Shown here piece by piece: positions 8,255-17,190 of a stretch of DNA of 64,000 bases. The position numbers were made by a program, and so were the translations under genes. Where the stretch lies: assembly GCF_003269295.1 (NCBI RefSeq), contig NZ_QLTT01000001.1:1775005-1839004 (forward strand), given 5' to 3'. Every line of letters begins with the position of its first letter. The stretch's first letter is position 1. Under the pieces are notes generated by a model that was not told the origin of the DNA, searched no databases, and worked only from the letters and a program-made list of their open reading frames with translations. Origin of the DNA: Lentzea atacamensis (lineage in GTDB: Bacteria; Actinomycetota; Actinomycetes; Mycobacteriales; Pseudonocardiaceae).

Positions 8255-10362
8255 CAGCCCACCCTCTGCAGCACGACGAGCGACCGCGCGGTGAGGGTCA
8301 GCTGCCCGCCCGCGACGACGGGCTTCTCCCCGTTGCCGATGTGGCCGGTGGTCGTGTCGACCACCACCCTCCACTCAGGACCGTACTCGGCATCGGGCAA
8401 CGTCACCTCGATGTCCTCGTGGTGCGCGTTGAAGGCCATCAGGAACGAGTCGTCGACCACCCGCATGCCGCGCGCGTCGAGGTCGGGAATGCCCTCACCG
8501 TTGAGGAAGATGACGATGCACCGGCCGAAGTCGTCCTCCCAGTTCTGCTCGGTCATCTCCTCGCCGGACGGGGTGAACCACGCGATGTCGCGCAGCTCCT
8601 CGCCCTTGCGGATCGGCCGGCCCGCGAAGAACCGCTTGCGCCGGAAGACCGGGTGCGCCTTGCGGAACGCCGCCAGCGCCGAGGTGAACTCGACCAGCTC
8701 GGCGTTGGTCTCCAGCAGCGACCAGTCGACCCACGACACCTCGTTGTCCTGGCAGTACGCGTTGTTGTTCCCGTTCTGCGTGCGCCCGAACTCGTCGCCG
8801 TGCAGGATCATCGGCACACCCTGCGACAACAACATGGTCGCCATCAGGTTGCGCCGCTGCCGTGCCCTCAGCTCCAGGACTTCCTCGTCGTCCGTCGGCC
8901 CCTCGACACCGCAGTTCCACGACCGGTTGTGGCTCTCGCCGTCCTGGTTGTCCTCGCCGTTGGCCTCGTTGTGCTTCTCGTTGTACGACACCAGGTCGTT
9001 GAGCGTGAACCCGTCGTGCGCCGTCACGAAGTTGATCGACGCGTACGGCCTGCGCCCGTCGTCCTGGTAGAGGTCGCTGCTGCCGGTGATCCGCGAGGCG
9101 AACTCGCCCAGCGTCGCGGGCTCGCCCCGCCAGAAGTCGCGCACGGTGTCCCGGAACTTGCCGTTCCACTCCGTCCACAGTGGAGGGAAGTTGCCGACCT
9201 GGTAGCCGCCGGGCCCGACGTCCCACGGCTCCGCGATCAGCTTGACCTGCGACACCACCGGGTCCTGCTGCACGACTTCGAAGAAGGTGGCCAGCCGGTC
9301 GACGTCGTAGAACTCGCGGGCCAGCGTCGCCGCGAGGTCGAACCGGAACCCGTCGACGTGCATCTCGGTGACCCAGTACCGCAGCGAGTCCATGATGAGC
9401 TGCAACGTGTGCGGCGTGCGCACGTTGAGCGAGTTACCGGTGCCCGTGTAGTCCATGTAGAACTGCGGATCGTCCTCGACCAGCCGGTAGTACGCCTCGT
9501 TGTCGATACCGCGCATCGACAACGTGGGCCCGAGGTGGTTGCCCTCGGCGGTGTGGTTGTAGACGACGTCGAGGATGACCTCGATCCCTGCCTGGTGCAG
9601 GGCCCGCACCATGCCCTTGAACTCCTGCACCTGGTTCAGCGGCAACGCCGAGTAACCGTCGTGCGGCGCGAAGAAGCCGATCGTGTTGTAGCCCCAGTAG
9701 TTGCTGAGCCGCCGCTCGGCCAGCGTGTGATCGCTGATGAACTGGTGCACCGGCATCAGCTCGACCGCCGTCACGCCGAGCTTCGCGAGGTGGTCGATCA
9801 TCACCGGGTGCGCGAGCCCGGCGTACGTGCCCCGCAGCCGGGGCGGGATCTCGGGGTGGTCGATGGTGAGGCCGCGAACGTGCGCCTCGTAGATGACGCT
9901 CTCGTTGTACGGCGTCTTGGGCAGCCGGTCGTTCGTCCAGTCGAAGAACGGGTTCACGACCACGCTCTTCGGGACGTGCGGCGCCGAGTCGGTGTCGTTG
10001 CGCTCGTCCGGCGCCCCGAACTTGTACCCGTACAGCGCCTCGTCCCACGCCAGGCCGTTGGAGATGGCCTTGGCGTACGGGTCGATCAGCAGCTTGTTGG
10101 GGTTGCACCGGAGCCCTCGCGCGGGGTCGTGCGGGCCGTGCACGCGGTACCCGTACCGCTGCCCAGGCCCGACGCCGAGCAGGTAGCCGTGGTGGACGAA
10201 GCCGTCCACCTCCGGCAGCCTCACGCGTGTCTCGGTGCCGTCGTCGTCGAACAGGCAGAGTTCGACGTACTCCGCGACCTCGGAGAACAGGGCGAAATTG
10301 GTGCCCACGCCGTCGTATCCAGCGCCTAGCGGGTAGGGCCTTCCAGGCCAGGGTCGCACGAT
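8254..10362 (-). CDS. glgX: Glycogen debranching enzyme
   Basis: GH13/CBM48 isoamylase-type debranching enzyme that hydrolyses alpha-1,6 branches of glycogen and supplies linear maltooligosaccharides to TreY. CBM48 lies at the N-terminus (GAGYDGVGTNFALF). Catalytic motifs are VDGFRFDLA (nucleophile), AEPWDVGPGGYQ (acid/base) and TAHDGFTLND. I prefer the GTG at 10362, preceded by AGGAG, giving 702 residues; an in-frame GTG at 10371 would add three. The upstream region is only 15 bp from the end of the tnpB reading frame, so the native promoter may have been displaced. Confidence 0.94.
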   Translation of the reverse strand: MVRPWPGRPYPLGAGYDGVGTNFALFSEVAEYVELCLFDDDGTETRVRLPEVDGFVHHGYLLGVGPGQRYGYRVHGPHDPARGLRCNPNKLLIDPYAKAISNGLAWDEALYGYKFGAPDERNDTDSAPHVPKSVVVNPFFDWTNDRLPKTPYNESVIYEAHVRGLTIDHPEIPPRLRGTYAGLAHPVMIDHLAKLGVTAVELMPVHQFISDHTLAERRLSNYWGYNTIGFFAPHDGYSALPLNQVQEFKGMVRALHQAGIEVILDVVYNHTAEGNHLGPTLSMRGIDNEAYYRLVEDDPQFYMDYTGTGNSLNVRTPHTLQLIMDSLRYWVTEMHVDGFRFDLAATLAREFYDVDRLATFFEVVQQDPVVSQVKLIAEPWDVGPGGYQVGNFPPLWTEWNGKFRDTVRDFWRGEPATLGEFASRITGSSDLYQDDGRRPYASINFVTAHDGFTLNDLVSYNEKHNEANGEDNQDGESHNRSWNCGVEGPTDDEEVLELRARQRRNLMATMLLSQGVPMILHGDEFGRTQNGNNNAYCQDNEVSWVDWSLLETNAELVEFTSALAAFRKAHPVFRRKRFFAGRPIRKGEELRDIAWFTPSGEEMTEQNWEDDFGRCIVIFLNGEGIPDLDARGMRVVDDSFLMAFNAHHEDIEVTLPDAEYGPEWRVVVDTTTGHIGNGEKPVVAGGQLTLTARSLVVLQRVG

Positions 10363-10371
10363 GCTCCTCAC

Positions 10372-10560
10372 AGACTGTCAGCTACCTGACGGACGGGACG
10401 GGGACCCTGTCCGCCTACTGTCTCGCGCCGATCCCAATCGGCGGTCCTCGTCTGACACGGTCGCCCGGTGCGAGGTGAACGCTTCACGACTACTAGCCCG
10501 CGGGGCGCAGGTCTTACAGTCAGCTCCACGTCCGTTCGAGCCGGATGGTTCCGGGTCTCC
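10372..10560 (-). ncRNA. Candidate omega-RNA region at the 3' end of tnpB
   Basis: By analogy with characterised TnpB loci, the scaffold and guide RNA should come from the tnpB 3' end and the adjacent flank. The minus strand here is GC-rich with several short inverted repeats. I cannot fix the element's right end, so the guide cannot be named from sequence alone. Confidence 0.3.
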
Positions 10561-11817
10561 GGCTACCCCGGTACCTGTCGTGGTGCTCGCCGCGAGTGCG
10601 GCGAGGTTGCGGGCGGCGTTGAGATCGCGATCGATGTTCAACCCGCACGACTCACAGCGGAACACCCGGATGTGCAACGGCAGCTTGGTTTTCACCACGC
10701 CACAATCCGAGCACGTCTTCGACGACGGAAACCAGCGGTCGGCCACGACCAGACGACTACCCCGCCACCGCGTCTTGTACGCCAGCTGTCTTCGGACCTC
10801 CGTGAACCCGGCATCAGCGATCGACCGCGCCAACCGGCGGTTGCGCAACATCCCGGCCACGTTCAGATCCTCGACCACGATCGTGCCGAACTCGGTCGCC
10901 AACGCCGTCGTCAACTTGTGCAGTCCATCACGCCGCACATTCGCAACGCGGCAATGGAGGCGGTTGCGGCGCTGGTTCGCTCGTTCCCACCGCTTCGACG
11001 GCCTCGCACCAGTGCGCCTGTCCGGCCCGCATCTTCGCGACACCTTGCGCGAGATGCGACGCAGCGCTGTCGACTCACGAACGAAGTGCTTCGGGTTGAG
11101 CACGAACCCGGCTGCGTCAGTCACACCGTGGAGCGGCCGGGACAGCACTGCAAGGTGCGCGACGCCCAGATCCACACCGACCACCGCATCCGGCTGGGCA
11201 GGTGGCGGGTCATTGCGCTGAACCTCGCAGGTGAATGCACAGAACCAGCGACCACCCTCGACGCAGACCGTCGCCGACATGACACGGGCTGTGCCAGCCT
11301 CGATCCGCCGGGCGAGCTTGCGGGTCGACTCGTACGTCCGGATCCGGCCCAGCTTGGGGAGTGTCACGTGGTGACGGTCAGGCTCGACACGGATACCTCC
11401 GGTGGTGAACCGGCACGACCGGCGCGCACGGCGCCTCGACTTGAACCTCGGAAACTGGACGGTCGGACCTGTTCGCTTGCCAGTACGAGAGTCAGTCCAG
11501 TTCTTCAACGCCAGTGCAAGCCTGTAAAGGCCTCCGCTGTACGCCTCCTTCGAGCACTCCGTCCACCAGGGTGCAACCTCGTGCTTCGCTCGGTTCCAGA
11601 TCCACAGCAACGAACAGTGCGACCACTGCAGCGCTGGAGTGAGAGCCTCGGGTGCGATGCCACAGCTCTTCTCGGCCTGGCGCTGGTCCATGACCGCCTT
11701 GACCAGCGCCAGGCCCCAGTTGAATGCGAACCGCGCAGCACCGCAGTGCGCGGACAGGGCCCGCGCCTGTGCCGGAGTCGGGTCCAATGCGAACCGGTAG
11801 GCCTGGTGGACGATCAC
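10378..11817 (-). CDS. tnpB: TnpB RNA-guided nuclease, IS200/IS605 type
   Basis: About 479 residues from the GTG at 11817 (IVHQAYRFALDPTPAQ), the usual start of actinobacterial TnpB; an upstream in-frame start at 11847 is less likely. The RuvC residues look intact: D216 (VVGVDLGVAHLAVLS), E316 (TIVVEDLNVAGM) and D398 (NIDRDLNAARNL). A four-Cys zinc ribbon spans C369, C372, C388 and C391. TnpB proteins are omega-RNA-guided DNA nucleases encoded in IS605-type elements; the guide RNA overlaps the 3' end of the gene, here about 10371-10550. No TnpA transposase is present in the window, so this is a solo or non-autonomous copy. The last 50 or so codons read like non-homologous tail over the presumed omega-RNA. 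Confidence 0.93.
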   Translation of the reverse strand: MIVHQAYRFALDPTPAQARALSAHCGAARFAFNWGLALVKAVMDQRQAEKSCGIAPEALTPALQWSHCSLLWIWNRAKHEVAPWWTECSKEAYSGGLYRLALALKNWTDSRTGKRTGPTVQFPRFKSRRRARRSCRFTTGGIRVEPDRHHVTLPKLGRIRTYESTRKLARRIEAGTARVMSATVCVEGGRWFCAFTCEVQRNDPPPAQPDAVVGVDLGVAHLAVLSRPLHGVTDAAGFVLNPKHFVRESTALRRISRKVSRRCGPDRRTGARPSKRWERANQRRNRLHCRVANVRRDGLHKLTTALATEFGTIVVEDLNVAGMLRNRRLARSIADAGFTEVRRQLAYKTRWRGSRLVVADRWFPSSKTCSDCGVVKTKLPLHIRVFRCESCGLNIDRDLNAARNLAALAASTTTGTGVAGDPEPSGSNGRGADCKTCAPRASSREAFTSHRATVSDEDRRLGSARDSRRTGSPSRPSGS

Positions 11818-11938
11818 ACTCCGAACCCTACGAGCAGGCACCGACAATTCCCGGCCCGCTACAGGAAGGTTCTCACGAGAGTGGGAGCGGCTTAAGTCGA
11901 ACGTGTGATCGTCACCAATCAGCTGCTACCGCGTGCAG

Positions 11939-12241
11939 TCACACCCTTTCGTGTGCCAGCACGAGCTGCCCACGTGCGGCCGTGAGCAACGTGCGGGCTT
12001 CCTGGATCTCGCAGTACTTCAGGTGCTCACAGGCAGCCTCCGCGCAAGCCAGCGCGTTCTGCAGGGCGATGTTGCCGTCCACGGGACCCGCGTCCCGCAG
12101 CGCGTCACGCAGTGACTCCTCCGCGCGCCGTGCCCCGACCACCGGGTCGCCGAGCGCTTGTGGTCTCACCGCGGCGAGAACCTGCTCGACGGCCAGTTCA
12201 AGCACGCCGGTTGGTGTCCGCGTGCTCACGGCTGAGCTCAT
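11939..12241 (-). CDS. Conserved-looking small hypothetical protein
   Basis: 100-residue protein from the ATG at 12241 (MSSAVSTRTPTGVLELAVEQ), with GGAGG eleven bases upstream; a TTG six codons earlier is also possible. It is mostly alpha-helical and Ala/Leu-rich with two cysteines in ACAEAACEHLKYCEIQEA. No signal peptide or membrane segment is visible. Codon use is normal for the genome. I do not recognise the family. It sits between tnpB and malQ, reading the same way. Confidence 0.6.
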   Translation of the reverse strand: MSSAVSTRTPTGVLELAVEQVLAAVRPQALGDPVVGARRAEESLRDALRDAGPVDGNIALQNALACAEAACEHLKYCEIQEARTLLTAARGQLVLAHERV

Positions 12242-12337
12242 CTGGTACGCCACCTCCAAAACAGGGGTCGTGGTCCGCCGTCGGGTGACGGCCTCAGAGT
12301 ACTCCGCAGGTCCATGACCTGCCGTTACGCAAAAGTT

Positions 12338-14152
12338 TCATCTTCCACGGCTGCGCAGCGGACGGGTGATGTCCCGGACGCGCGGAAAGAAATCCTCCAG
12401 GGCGACCGGCAGGGGGATTCTCCAGTTCGGGTGCTCGTCGATCGTGCCCGGCACGTTGGGCTGCCGGGTTTCCCGCAGAGCGTCCTGAGGTGAAGTCAGG
12501 ACCAACGCGCAGGGTGCCTGCGCGAGCAACTCGTGGGCGCCGGCGACCCGGTCGGAGGCGTCGATGCCCTCCTGGCGCATCAGCGCGTCGAAGTCGGGGC
12601 CGTCGGGGCCCGCGAAGAACGTCGCGGCGGTCGGGAGGTCGTGCGTGGAGATGCTGGCCATCGCCTTCGGGTTCCACTGCGACGGCGGGACCAGCGGATG
12701 CCCCTCCGCGTAGTAGTCGCGCTGGAAGTACAGAACGGCGCTGGTCAGCATGCCGTTCTCCGCCAACGTCTTCGTGACGACCGGCTCGACGGTGCCGAGG
12801 TCCTCGCCCACGACAACCGCACCCGCGCGGTAGGCCTCCAGCGCCAGCACGCCGAGCATCGCGTCGGCGTCGTAGTGGACGTAGGTGCCGCGTGACGGCG
12901 GCTCGCCCGGCGGGATCCACCACAGCCGCCACAGGCCGGCGACGTGGTCGATGCGGATGCCGTCGGCGTGCTTCAGCACGCTGCGCAGCACCTGGCGGAA
13001 CGGGCGGTAGCCGGTCTCGGCGAGCTTGTCCGGGCGCCACGGCGGCAGGCCCCAGTTCTGGCCGTCCGCGCTGAACGCGTCGGGCGGGGCGCCGACCGCG
13101 ACGTCGATGGCGAACGCCTCGGGGTCCGCGAACGTGTCCGCGCCGCCGGGATCGACCCCCACCGGGAGGTCGTGGATGACACCGACGGACATGCCGGCCT
13201 CGTGCGCGGCGAGCCGGACGTCCTGGAGCTGGCGGGTGCAGAGGTGCTGGAGCCAGGCGTAGAACGCGACGCGCTCGGCCGGGGCGCCGGCACGATCGGC
13301 CGGCCACTCGCGCCAGTCCTTGCCGTGGATCTCGGCGAGCGCGCAGTACGTGGCGAAGGCTTCGAGGCCGGCGTCCATCTCGATCTCGCCGCCGGGGAAC
13401 AGCAGCTCCAGCGCCTGCTTCTTGGCGTCCCAGATCGCGTCGTAGTCGATCAGGTCCTGGTTGGCGGGCCTGAGGTCGCGGATGAGTTGCCGGGTGCGCG
13501 GGCAGGCCTGCAGGAACTCCGCGGTGTCGGTGACGCGCAGGTACAGCGGGTTGACGAAGCGGCGGCTGGTCGGCGAGTACGGCGAGCGTTCGACCGGGTG
13601 CGTCGGCGCGGGTGCCTGCACGGGGTTGACGAGCACCACGCCCGCGTCGAGCTCCAGTGAGGACCTGCGCGCGATCGTGGCGAGGTCGGCGAAGTCGCCC
13701 ATCCCCCACGAGTCCTTCGACCGCGCCGCGTAGAGCTGCAGCATCCAGCCCCAGGTGTGTGGCACGTCCGGCAACGTCCTCGGCGCGACGGCCAGCGTGA
13801 TCGTCTGGGACGCGGTGACGACGCGGTGCCAGCCCAGCGGCAGGCTGTCCGGCAGGTGCCGCTCGACGTCGAAGACCGTGCCGTCCTCCAGCTCGACGGT
13901 CGCCGGGCCGCGCAGGTCGTACGTCTCGTACTCGCGGATCACGATCGTCGGCGGAAGCGTTTCGACGGCCCGGCGCTGCTCGATCTTGGCGAGCTCACGC
14001 GCCACGGAGTCCTCAGTGGACGCATCGACGCCGAACTGGGCGAGGACCTTGATGACGACCGCGGTGTCGACGACGACCTCTTGCTGGTCCGCGTTCTCGT
14101 ACCGAGTGGCAACGCCCCAGGCGTCCGCCAGTCGCGCCACCGACTCCTCCAC
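12338..14152 (-). CDS. malQ: 4-alpha-glucanotransferase (amylomaltase)
   Basis: GH77 enzyme that transfers alpha-1,4-glucan segments between maltooligosaccharides, recycling short products of glycogen debranching. 604 residues. Catalytic positions are D402 (GIRIDHVAGLW, nucleophile), E450 (VVVGEDLGTV, acid/base) and D505 (ISTHDLPTA, transition-state Asp). The first 130 residues are the extra N-terminal domain found in actinobacterial MalQ. It lies in the same orientation as glgX-treY-treZ and completes the glycogen-to-trehalose set. Confidence 0.95.
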   Translation of the reverse strand: MEESVARLADAWGVATRYENADQQEVVVDTAVVIKVLAQFGVDASTEDSVARELAKIEQRRAVETLPPTIVIREYETYDLRGPATVELEDGTVFDVERHLPDSLPLGWHRVVTASQTITLAVAPRTLPDVPHTWGWMLQLYAARSKDSWGMGDFADLATIARRSSLELDAGVVLVNPVQAPAPTHPVERSPYSPTSRRFVNPLYLRVTDTAEFLQACPRTRQLIRDLRPANQDLIDYDAIWDAKKQALELLFPGGEIEMDAGLEAFATYCALAEIHGKDWREWPADRAGAPAERVAFYAWLQHLCTRQLQDVRLAAHEAGMSVGVIHDLPVGVDPGGADTFADPEAFAIDVAVGAPPDAFSADGQNWGLPPWRPDKLAETGYRPFRQVLRSVLKHADGIRIDHVAGLWRLWWIPPGEPPSRGTYVHYDADAMLGVLALEAYRAGAVVVGEDLGTVEPVVTKTLAENGMLTSAVLYFQRDYYAEGHPLVPPSQWNPKAMASISTHDLPTAATFFAGPDGPDFDALMRQEGIDASDRVAGAHELLAQAPCALVLTSPQDALRETRQPNVPGTIDEHPNWRIPLPVALEDFFPRVRDITRPLRSRGR

Positions 14153-14257
14153 AGGTACAAGCTATGTCACAGCTCGGTCGGCATTACCAGAGCAAATGGT
14201 CCCTGGTCACCCGAAGGGTGCAGACCTGTTGGGATGCACACTCTCGGATGCATTTGC

Positions 14258-14683
14258 TTAAACATCCGATGCTTCTGCCGGAATCGCCACGACAGCCTCC
14301 ACCTCGACCAGAAAGTCGGGCCCGAACAACGCCGCGACCTGAACCAGCGTGCTCGCCGGGTTGTGCACTTCTCCCAGCGCGGGCCGCAGAATCTCGTCAC
14401 GCACGTCACGAATGGTCTGAACCTCCGACGCATCAAGCACGTACCAGGTGAACTTGATGACATCCGACCAGTCGGCGCCGATTTTTCTGATCACGTGATG
14501 AAGATTGCTCAGCGCCTGCCGGGTCTGGGCGCCCAGGTCGTCGACCCCGACCACGCAGCCCTGCGCGTCGACCGCGACCTGGCCGGAGACGAACGCGAGC
14601 TTTCCGGTGACCGTCACGGCGTGGGCGTAGCCGGGGGTGTCCGGCAGGTCGGGCAGTTCGGTCAAGCGCTCTTCGACGGGCAT
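14258..14683 (-). CDS. RidA/YjgF-family protein lacking the catalytic arginine
   Basis: 141-residue member of the YjgF/YER057c/UK114 fold (AFVSGQVAVDAQG, QTRQALSNLHHVIRKIGADW, DFLVEVEAVVAIP). Archetypal RidA deaminates 2-aminoacrylate-derived imines using an arginine in the motif NPARS (Arg105 in E. coli). Here the equivalent stretch reads NPASTLVQV, so that Arg is Ser. The protein therefore belongs to an Arg-less subgroup and its reaction is unknown. It starts 13 bases after the LacI regulator stop and is probably co-transcribed with it. Confidence 0.85.
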   Translation of the reverse strand: MPVEERLTELPDLPDTPGYAHAVTVTGKLAFVSGQVAVDAQGCVVGVDDLGAQTRQALSNLHHVIRKIGADWSDVIKFTWYVLDASEVQTIRDVRDEILRPALGEVHNPASTLVQVAALFGPDFLVEVEAVVAIPAEASDV

Positions 14684-14696
14684 GCGTTCACCGTAC

Positions 14697-15617
14697 TCAG
14701 GCGGCCGGCCCGCTCGAGTTGCGCACCACGAGCCGCACCGGGTGCTCAGCAGGCTCGATCTCGCCGCCCCTGATCAACGTGAACAGATCGGCGACCGCGT
14801 GCTCCCCCTGCTCCTTGGCCGCACCCTCGACCGCGGTCAGCCCGACCACGCGGGTGAGCTCCTGCCCGTCCAGCGACACGATCGACACCTCGTCCGGCAC
14901 CGCGCGCCCGTCGCGCTGCATGCGCAGGTAGATCCCCACCGCCGCGGCGCCGTTCGAGCTGATCACGGCGGTCGGCAGGCGCTCGCCGTCGAGCAGCACG
15001 TCGACCACCTGCTCGCCGCCGTCGACGGTCGGCGAGCACCACACCGTCCACTCCGGACGGACTTCGAGCCCGGCCTCCAGCAGGATCTCGTCGTACGACT
15101 CGTCGACCCCGTCGGACAGCACCAGCGCCACGTCGCGATGACCGAGCGCCTGCAGGTGCGCGACAGCGGTCTGCAACGCGCGCCGCAGGTCGGCGTCGTC
15201 GACGGTGATGTACGGGACTTCCAGGCTGCCCAGCGCCGCCTGTTCGGCTTCTGTCATGGACATGGACAGAAGAAGCACTCCGTCCACGCGGCGCCCCAGC
15301 GGCAGCTCGTCGAAGAACTTCTCCCGAGCGTCCGCGGAACCGAGGACGTAGAGCAGCACGTCGTACCCGGCCTGCCGCAGCGCACCCTCCGCGCCCGCCA
15401 GCACGGGGCTGACCTCGGACGTCAGCACCGCGATCGCGTACCGGCGCCCACCGGCCAGCGACGACGCGTCGCGCGCGATGGCGTACTTCATCCGCCGCGC
15501 GACCTCGCTCACGTGCTGCCTCGTCGCCTCGGACACGCCCGGTTCGCCCCGCAGGGCCCGCGATACGGTCGCAGCGGACACCCCTGCAGCCTTGGCCACA
15601 TCGGACATGCTGGTCAC
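14697..15617 (-). CDS. LacI-family transcriptional regulator
   Basis: 306-residue repressor-type protein. The N-terminal LacI HTH (MSDVAKAAGVSAATVSRALRG) with hinge is followed by a periplasmic-binding-protein-like sensor domain (residues 60-300: RYAIAVLTSEVSPVLAGAEG, GVDESYDEILLEAG, PTAVISSNGAAAVG). Start is GTG at 15617 or ATG at 15608. It sits head-to-tail before the RidA-like gene and malQ, so a sugar effector and control of malQ are plausible but not shown. Confidence 0.9.
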   Translation of the reverse strand: MTSMSDVAKAAGVSAATVSRALRGEPGVSEATRQHVSEVARRMKYAIARDASSLAGGRRYAIAVLTSEVSPVLAGAEGALRQAGYDVLLYVLGSADAREKFFDELPLGRRVDGVLLLSMSMTEAEQAALGSLEVPYITVDDADLRRALQTAVAHLQALGHRDVALVLSDGVDESYDEILLEAGLEVRPEWTVWCSPTVDGGEQVVDVLLDGERLPTAVISSNGAAAVGIYLRMQRDGRAVPDEVSIVSLDGQELTRVVGLTAVEGAAKEQGEHAVADLFTLIRGGEIEPAEHPVRLVVRNSSGPAA

Positions 15618-15640
15618 GGTTCCGAGCGTATTGGAGATCC

Positions 15641-16090
15641 ATGAAGCCCGGCGACATCGCCCCCGACTTCTCCCTGCCCGACCAGGACGGCACCGAGCGC
15701 AAGCTGTCCGAGCTGCTCGAGAACGGGCCGGTCGTGCTCTTCTTCTACCCCGCCGCGATGACGGCCGGCTGCACCGCGCAGAGCTGCCACTTCCGCGACC
15801 TCGCGGCGGAGTTCGCCGAGGTGAAGGCGCAGCGGGTCGGCATCTCCACCGACGACGTGGCGAAGCAGAAGCAGTTCGCGGAACTGCACGGCTTCGACTA
15901 CCCGCTGCTGTCCGACGTCGACGGCGAGGTGGCCGAGCAGTTCGGGGTGAAGCGGCGGTTCGGGCCGATCCCGGTCAAGCGGCACACGTTCGTCATCGAC
16001 ACCGGCCGCGAGGTCGTCGAGGTGATCAAGAGCGAGTTCAGCATGAACTCGCACGCGGACAAGGCGCTGGCGGCACTCAGGAATCGGTGA
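15641..16090 (+). CDS. Peroxiredoxin, Bcp/AhpC-TSA type
   Basis: 149-residue cytoplasmic thiol peroxidase that reduces hydroperoxides. The thioredoxin fold has peroxidatic Cys44 in PAAMTAGCTAQSC, with Cys49 five residues on as the likely resolving Cys of an atypical 2-Cys (Bcp/PrxQ) enzyme. The start is ATG at 15641, divergent from the LacI gene with about 23 bp between. Its 3' end overlaps the next minus-strand gene by 14 bases. Confidence 0.9.
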   Translation: MKPGDIAPDFSLPDQDGTERKLSELLENGPVVLFFYPAAMTAGCTAQSCHFRDLAAEFAEVKAQRVGISTDDVAKQKQFAELHGFDYPLLSDVDGEVAEQFGVKRRFGPIPVKRHTFVIDTGREVVEVIKSEFSMNSHADKALAALRNR

Positions 16091-16571
16091 TCGTCAGCAC
16101 GCCGTAGGGCCCGGAGGCCCAGCCCTCGCGGACAGTCCTGCCGTCGATCGTGTACTTGCCGTGCACCTCGGCGCCGTCCGGGCCCGCCACCACCACGAGC
16201 ACCACCGACGCGGACGGCTCGTCAGCGGGCACCTCGACGGTGCGCGTCCACGGCAGGGTCACGTTCATGTCGTTCTGCACGGTGCTGCCGACGGTCGCGG
16301 TGACGGTCAGCGCCTTGCCGCTGCCGTTCACCTCGAACACCACCACCTGCTTGGCCGTGGGCGGTGGTGGTGGCAGCACGCGCGGAGGCTGTGGCGGAGG
16401 TGGTGGCCCCGGCTCCTGGGCGCTCATCGCGTCCACCACTCGCGGGCCGTAGACCGCCCCGCCCACCGCCAGCAGCGCGACGACCAGCAACAACACCCAC
16501 GGCCACTTCGGTGACCGCGGCATCTCGTGCATCGGCGGCGCGACACCGTATTCGGGCGGTAGCTGCGACAT
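16077..16571 (-). CDS. Single-pass membrane-anchored protein (MmpS-like layout)
   Basis: 164 residues. A short cytoplasmic N-terminus is followed by one membrane segment (WPWVLLLVVALLAVGGAVYG, about 25-45), a Pro-rich linker (PGPPPPPQPPRVLPPPPP) and a C-terminal beta-rich domain of about 95 residues (VVVFEVNGSGKALTVTATVG). The architecture resembles actinobacterial MmpS-like proteins, but I cannot assign it firmly. It ends antisense to the peroxiredoxin tail. It lies 47 bp downstream of the TetR gene in the same direction. Confidence 0.75.
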   Translation of the reverse strand: MSQLPPEYGVAPPMHEMPRSPKWPWVLLLVVALLAVGGAVYGPRVVDAMSAQEPGPPPPPQPPRVLPPPPPTAKQVVVFEVNGSGKALTVTATVGSTVQNDMNVTLPWTRTVEVPADEPSASVVLVVVAGPDGAEVHGKYTIDGRTVREGWASGPYGVLTITDS

Positions 16572-16618
16572 GCGACCCCCTCCCCCTGACCGGGAAGTCG
16601 ATCTCACGACGGCTGTCG

Positions 16619-17188
16619 TTACCGCAGGCCGGCCAGCACGAAGTCCGCGATCTCCCCTGCCAGCCGGGCGGGCGGTTTGGGACCGTCCGGCCGGTACCAG
16701 ACGGGCAGTTGGTTCACGACGCCGAACGCTATCCGCACCACGGTGTCCGCGGGCACGGCGGAACTGAACTCCCCGTCCGCCTGCCCCTTCTCGATCACCC
16801 CGAGGAACGTCTCGTGGTACCGGCGGCGCTCGGCGCGGAACTCGGTCATCCGCGCCTCGTCGAGCCGGTGCATCTCGCGCACGAACACGGCGGTCTCGTC
16901 GACCCGTTCGGCCGTGGAGACCACCAGCGACACGAGGATCTCCCTGACCGTGTCGGCGGACGACAGCCCGAGCTCGATGATCCGGTCCATGTCCGCGGAC
17001 TGCGCCGTGATGAGCAGCCGGTAGATCTCGAAGAGCAGGTCGTCCTTCGCGCGGAAGTAGTGGTACAGCGCGCCTTTGGTCACCTCCGCGGCCGTGACGA
17101 TCTCCTGCACCGAGGTCGCGTCGTAGCCCTGCGACGCGAACAGGCGCACGGCCGCGTCGATGATCTTCTGCTCGGTCGCGCCGGGCAT
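16619..17188 (-). CDS. TetR-family regulator
   Basis: 189 residues. TetR HTH at 5-50 (QKIIDAAVRLFASQGYDATSVQ, KGALYHYFRAKDDLL) followed by a helical ligand-binding domain. It begins two bases after the stop of the luciferase-like oxidoreductase, so the pair is an operon. A perfect 16-bp palindrome in front of the operon is its likely operator, giving autoregulation. Confidence 0.9.
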   Translation of the reverse strand: MPGATEQKIIDAAVRLFASQGYDATSVQEIVTAAEVTKGALYHYFRAKDDLLFEIYRLLITAQSADMDRIIELGLSSADTVREILVSLVVSTAERVDETAVFVREMHRLDEARMTEFRAERRRYHETFLGVIEKGQADGEFSSAVPADTVVRIAFGVVNQLPVWYRPDGPKPPARLAGEIADFVLAGLR

Positions 17189-17190
17189 CG

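Noticed and set aside
8341..10329. Long plus-strand open frame opposite glgX
   Set aside because: Arg/His/Val-rich shadow frame of a clear GH13 gene; no family motif, caused by high GC3 on the other strand.
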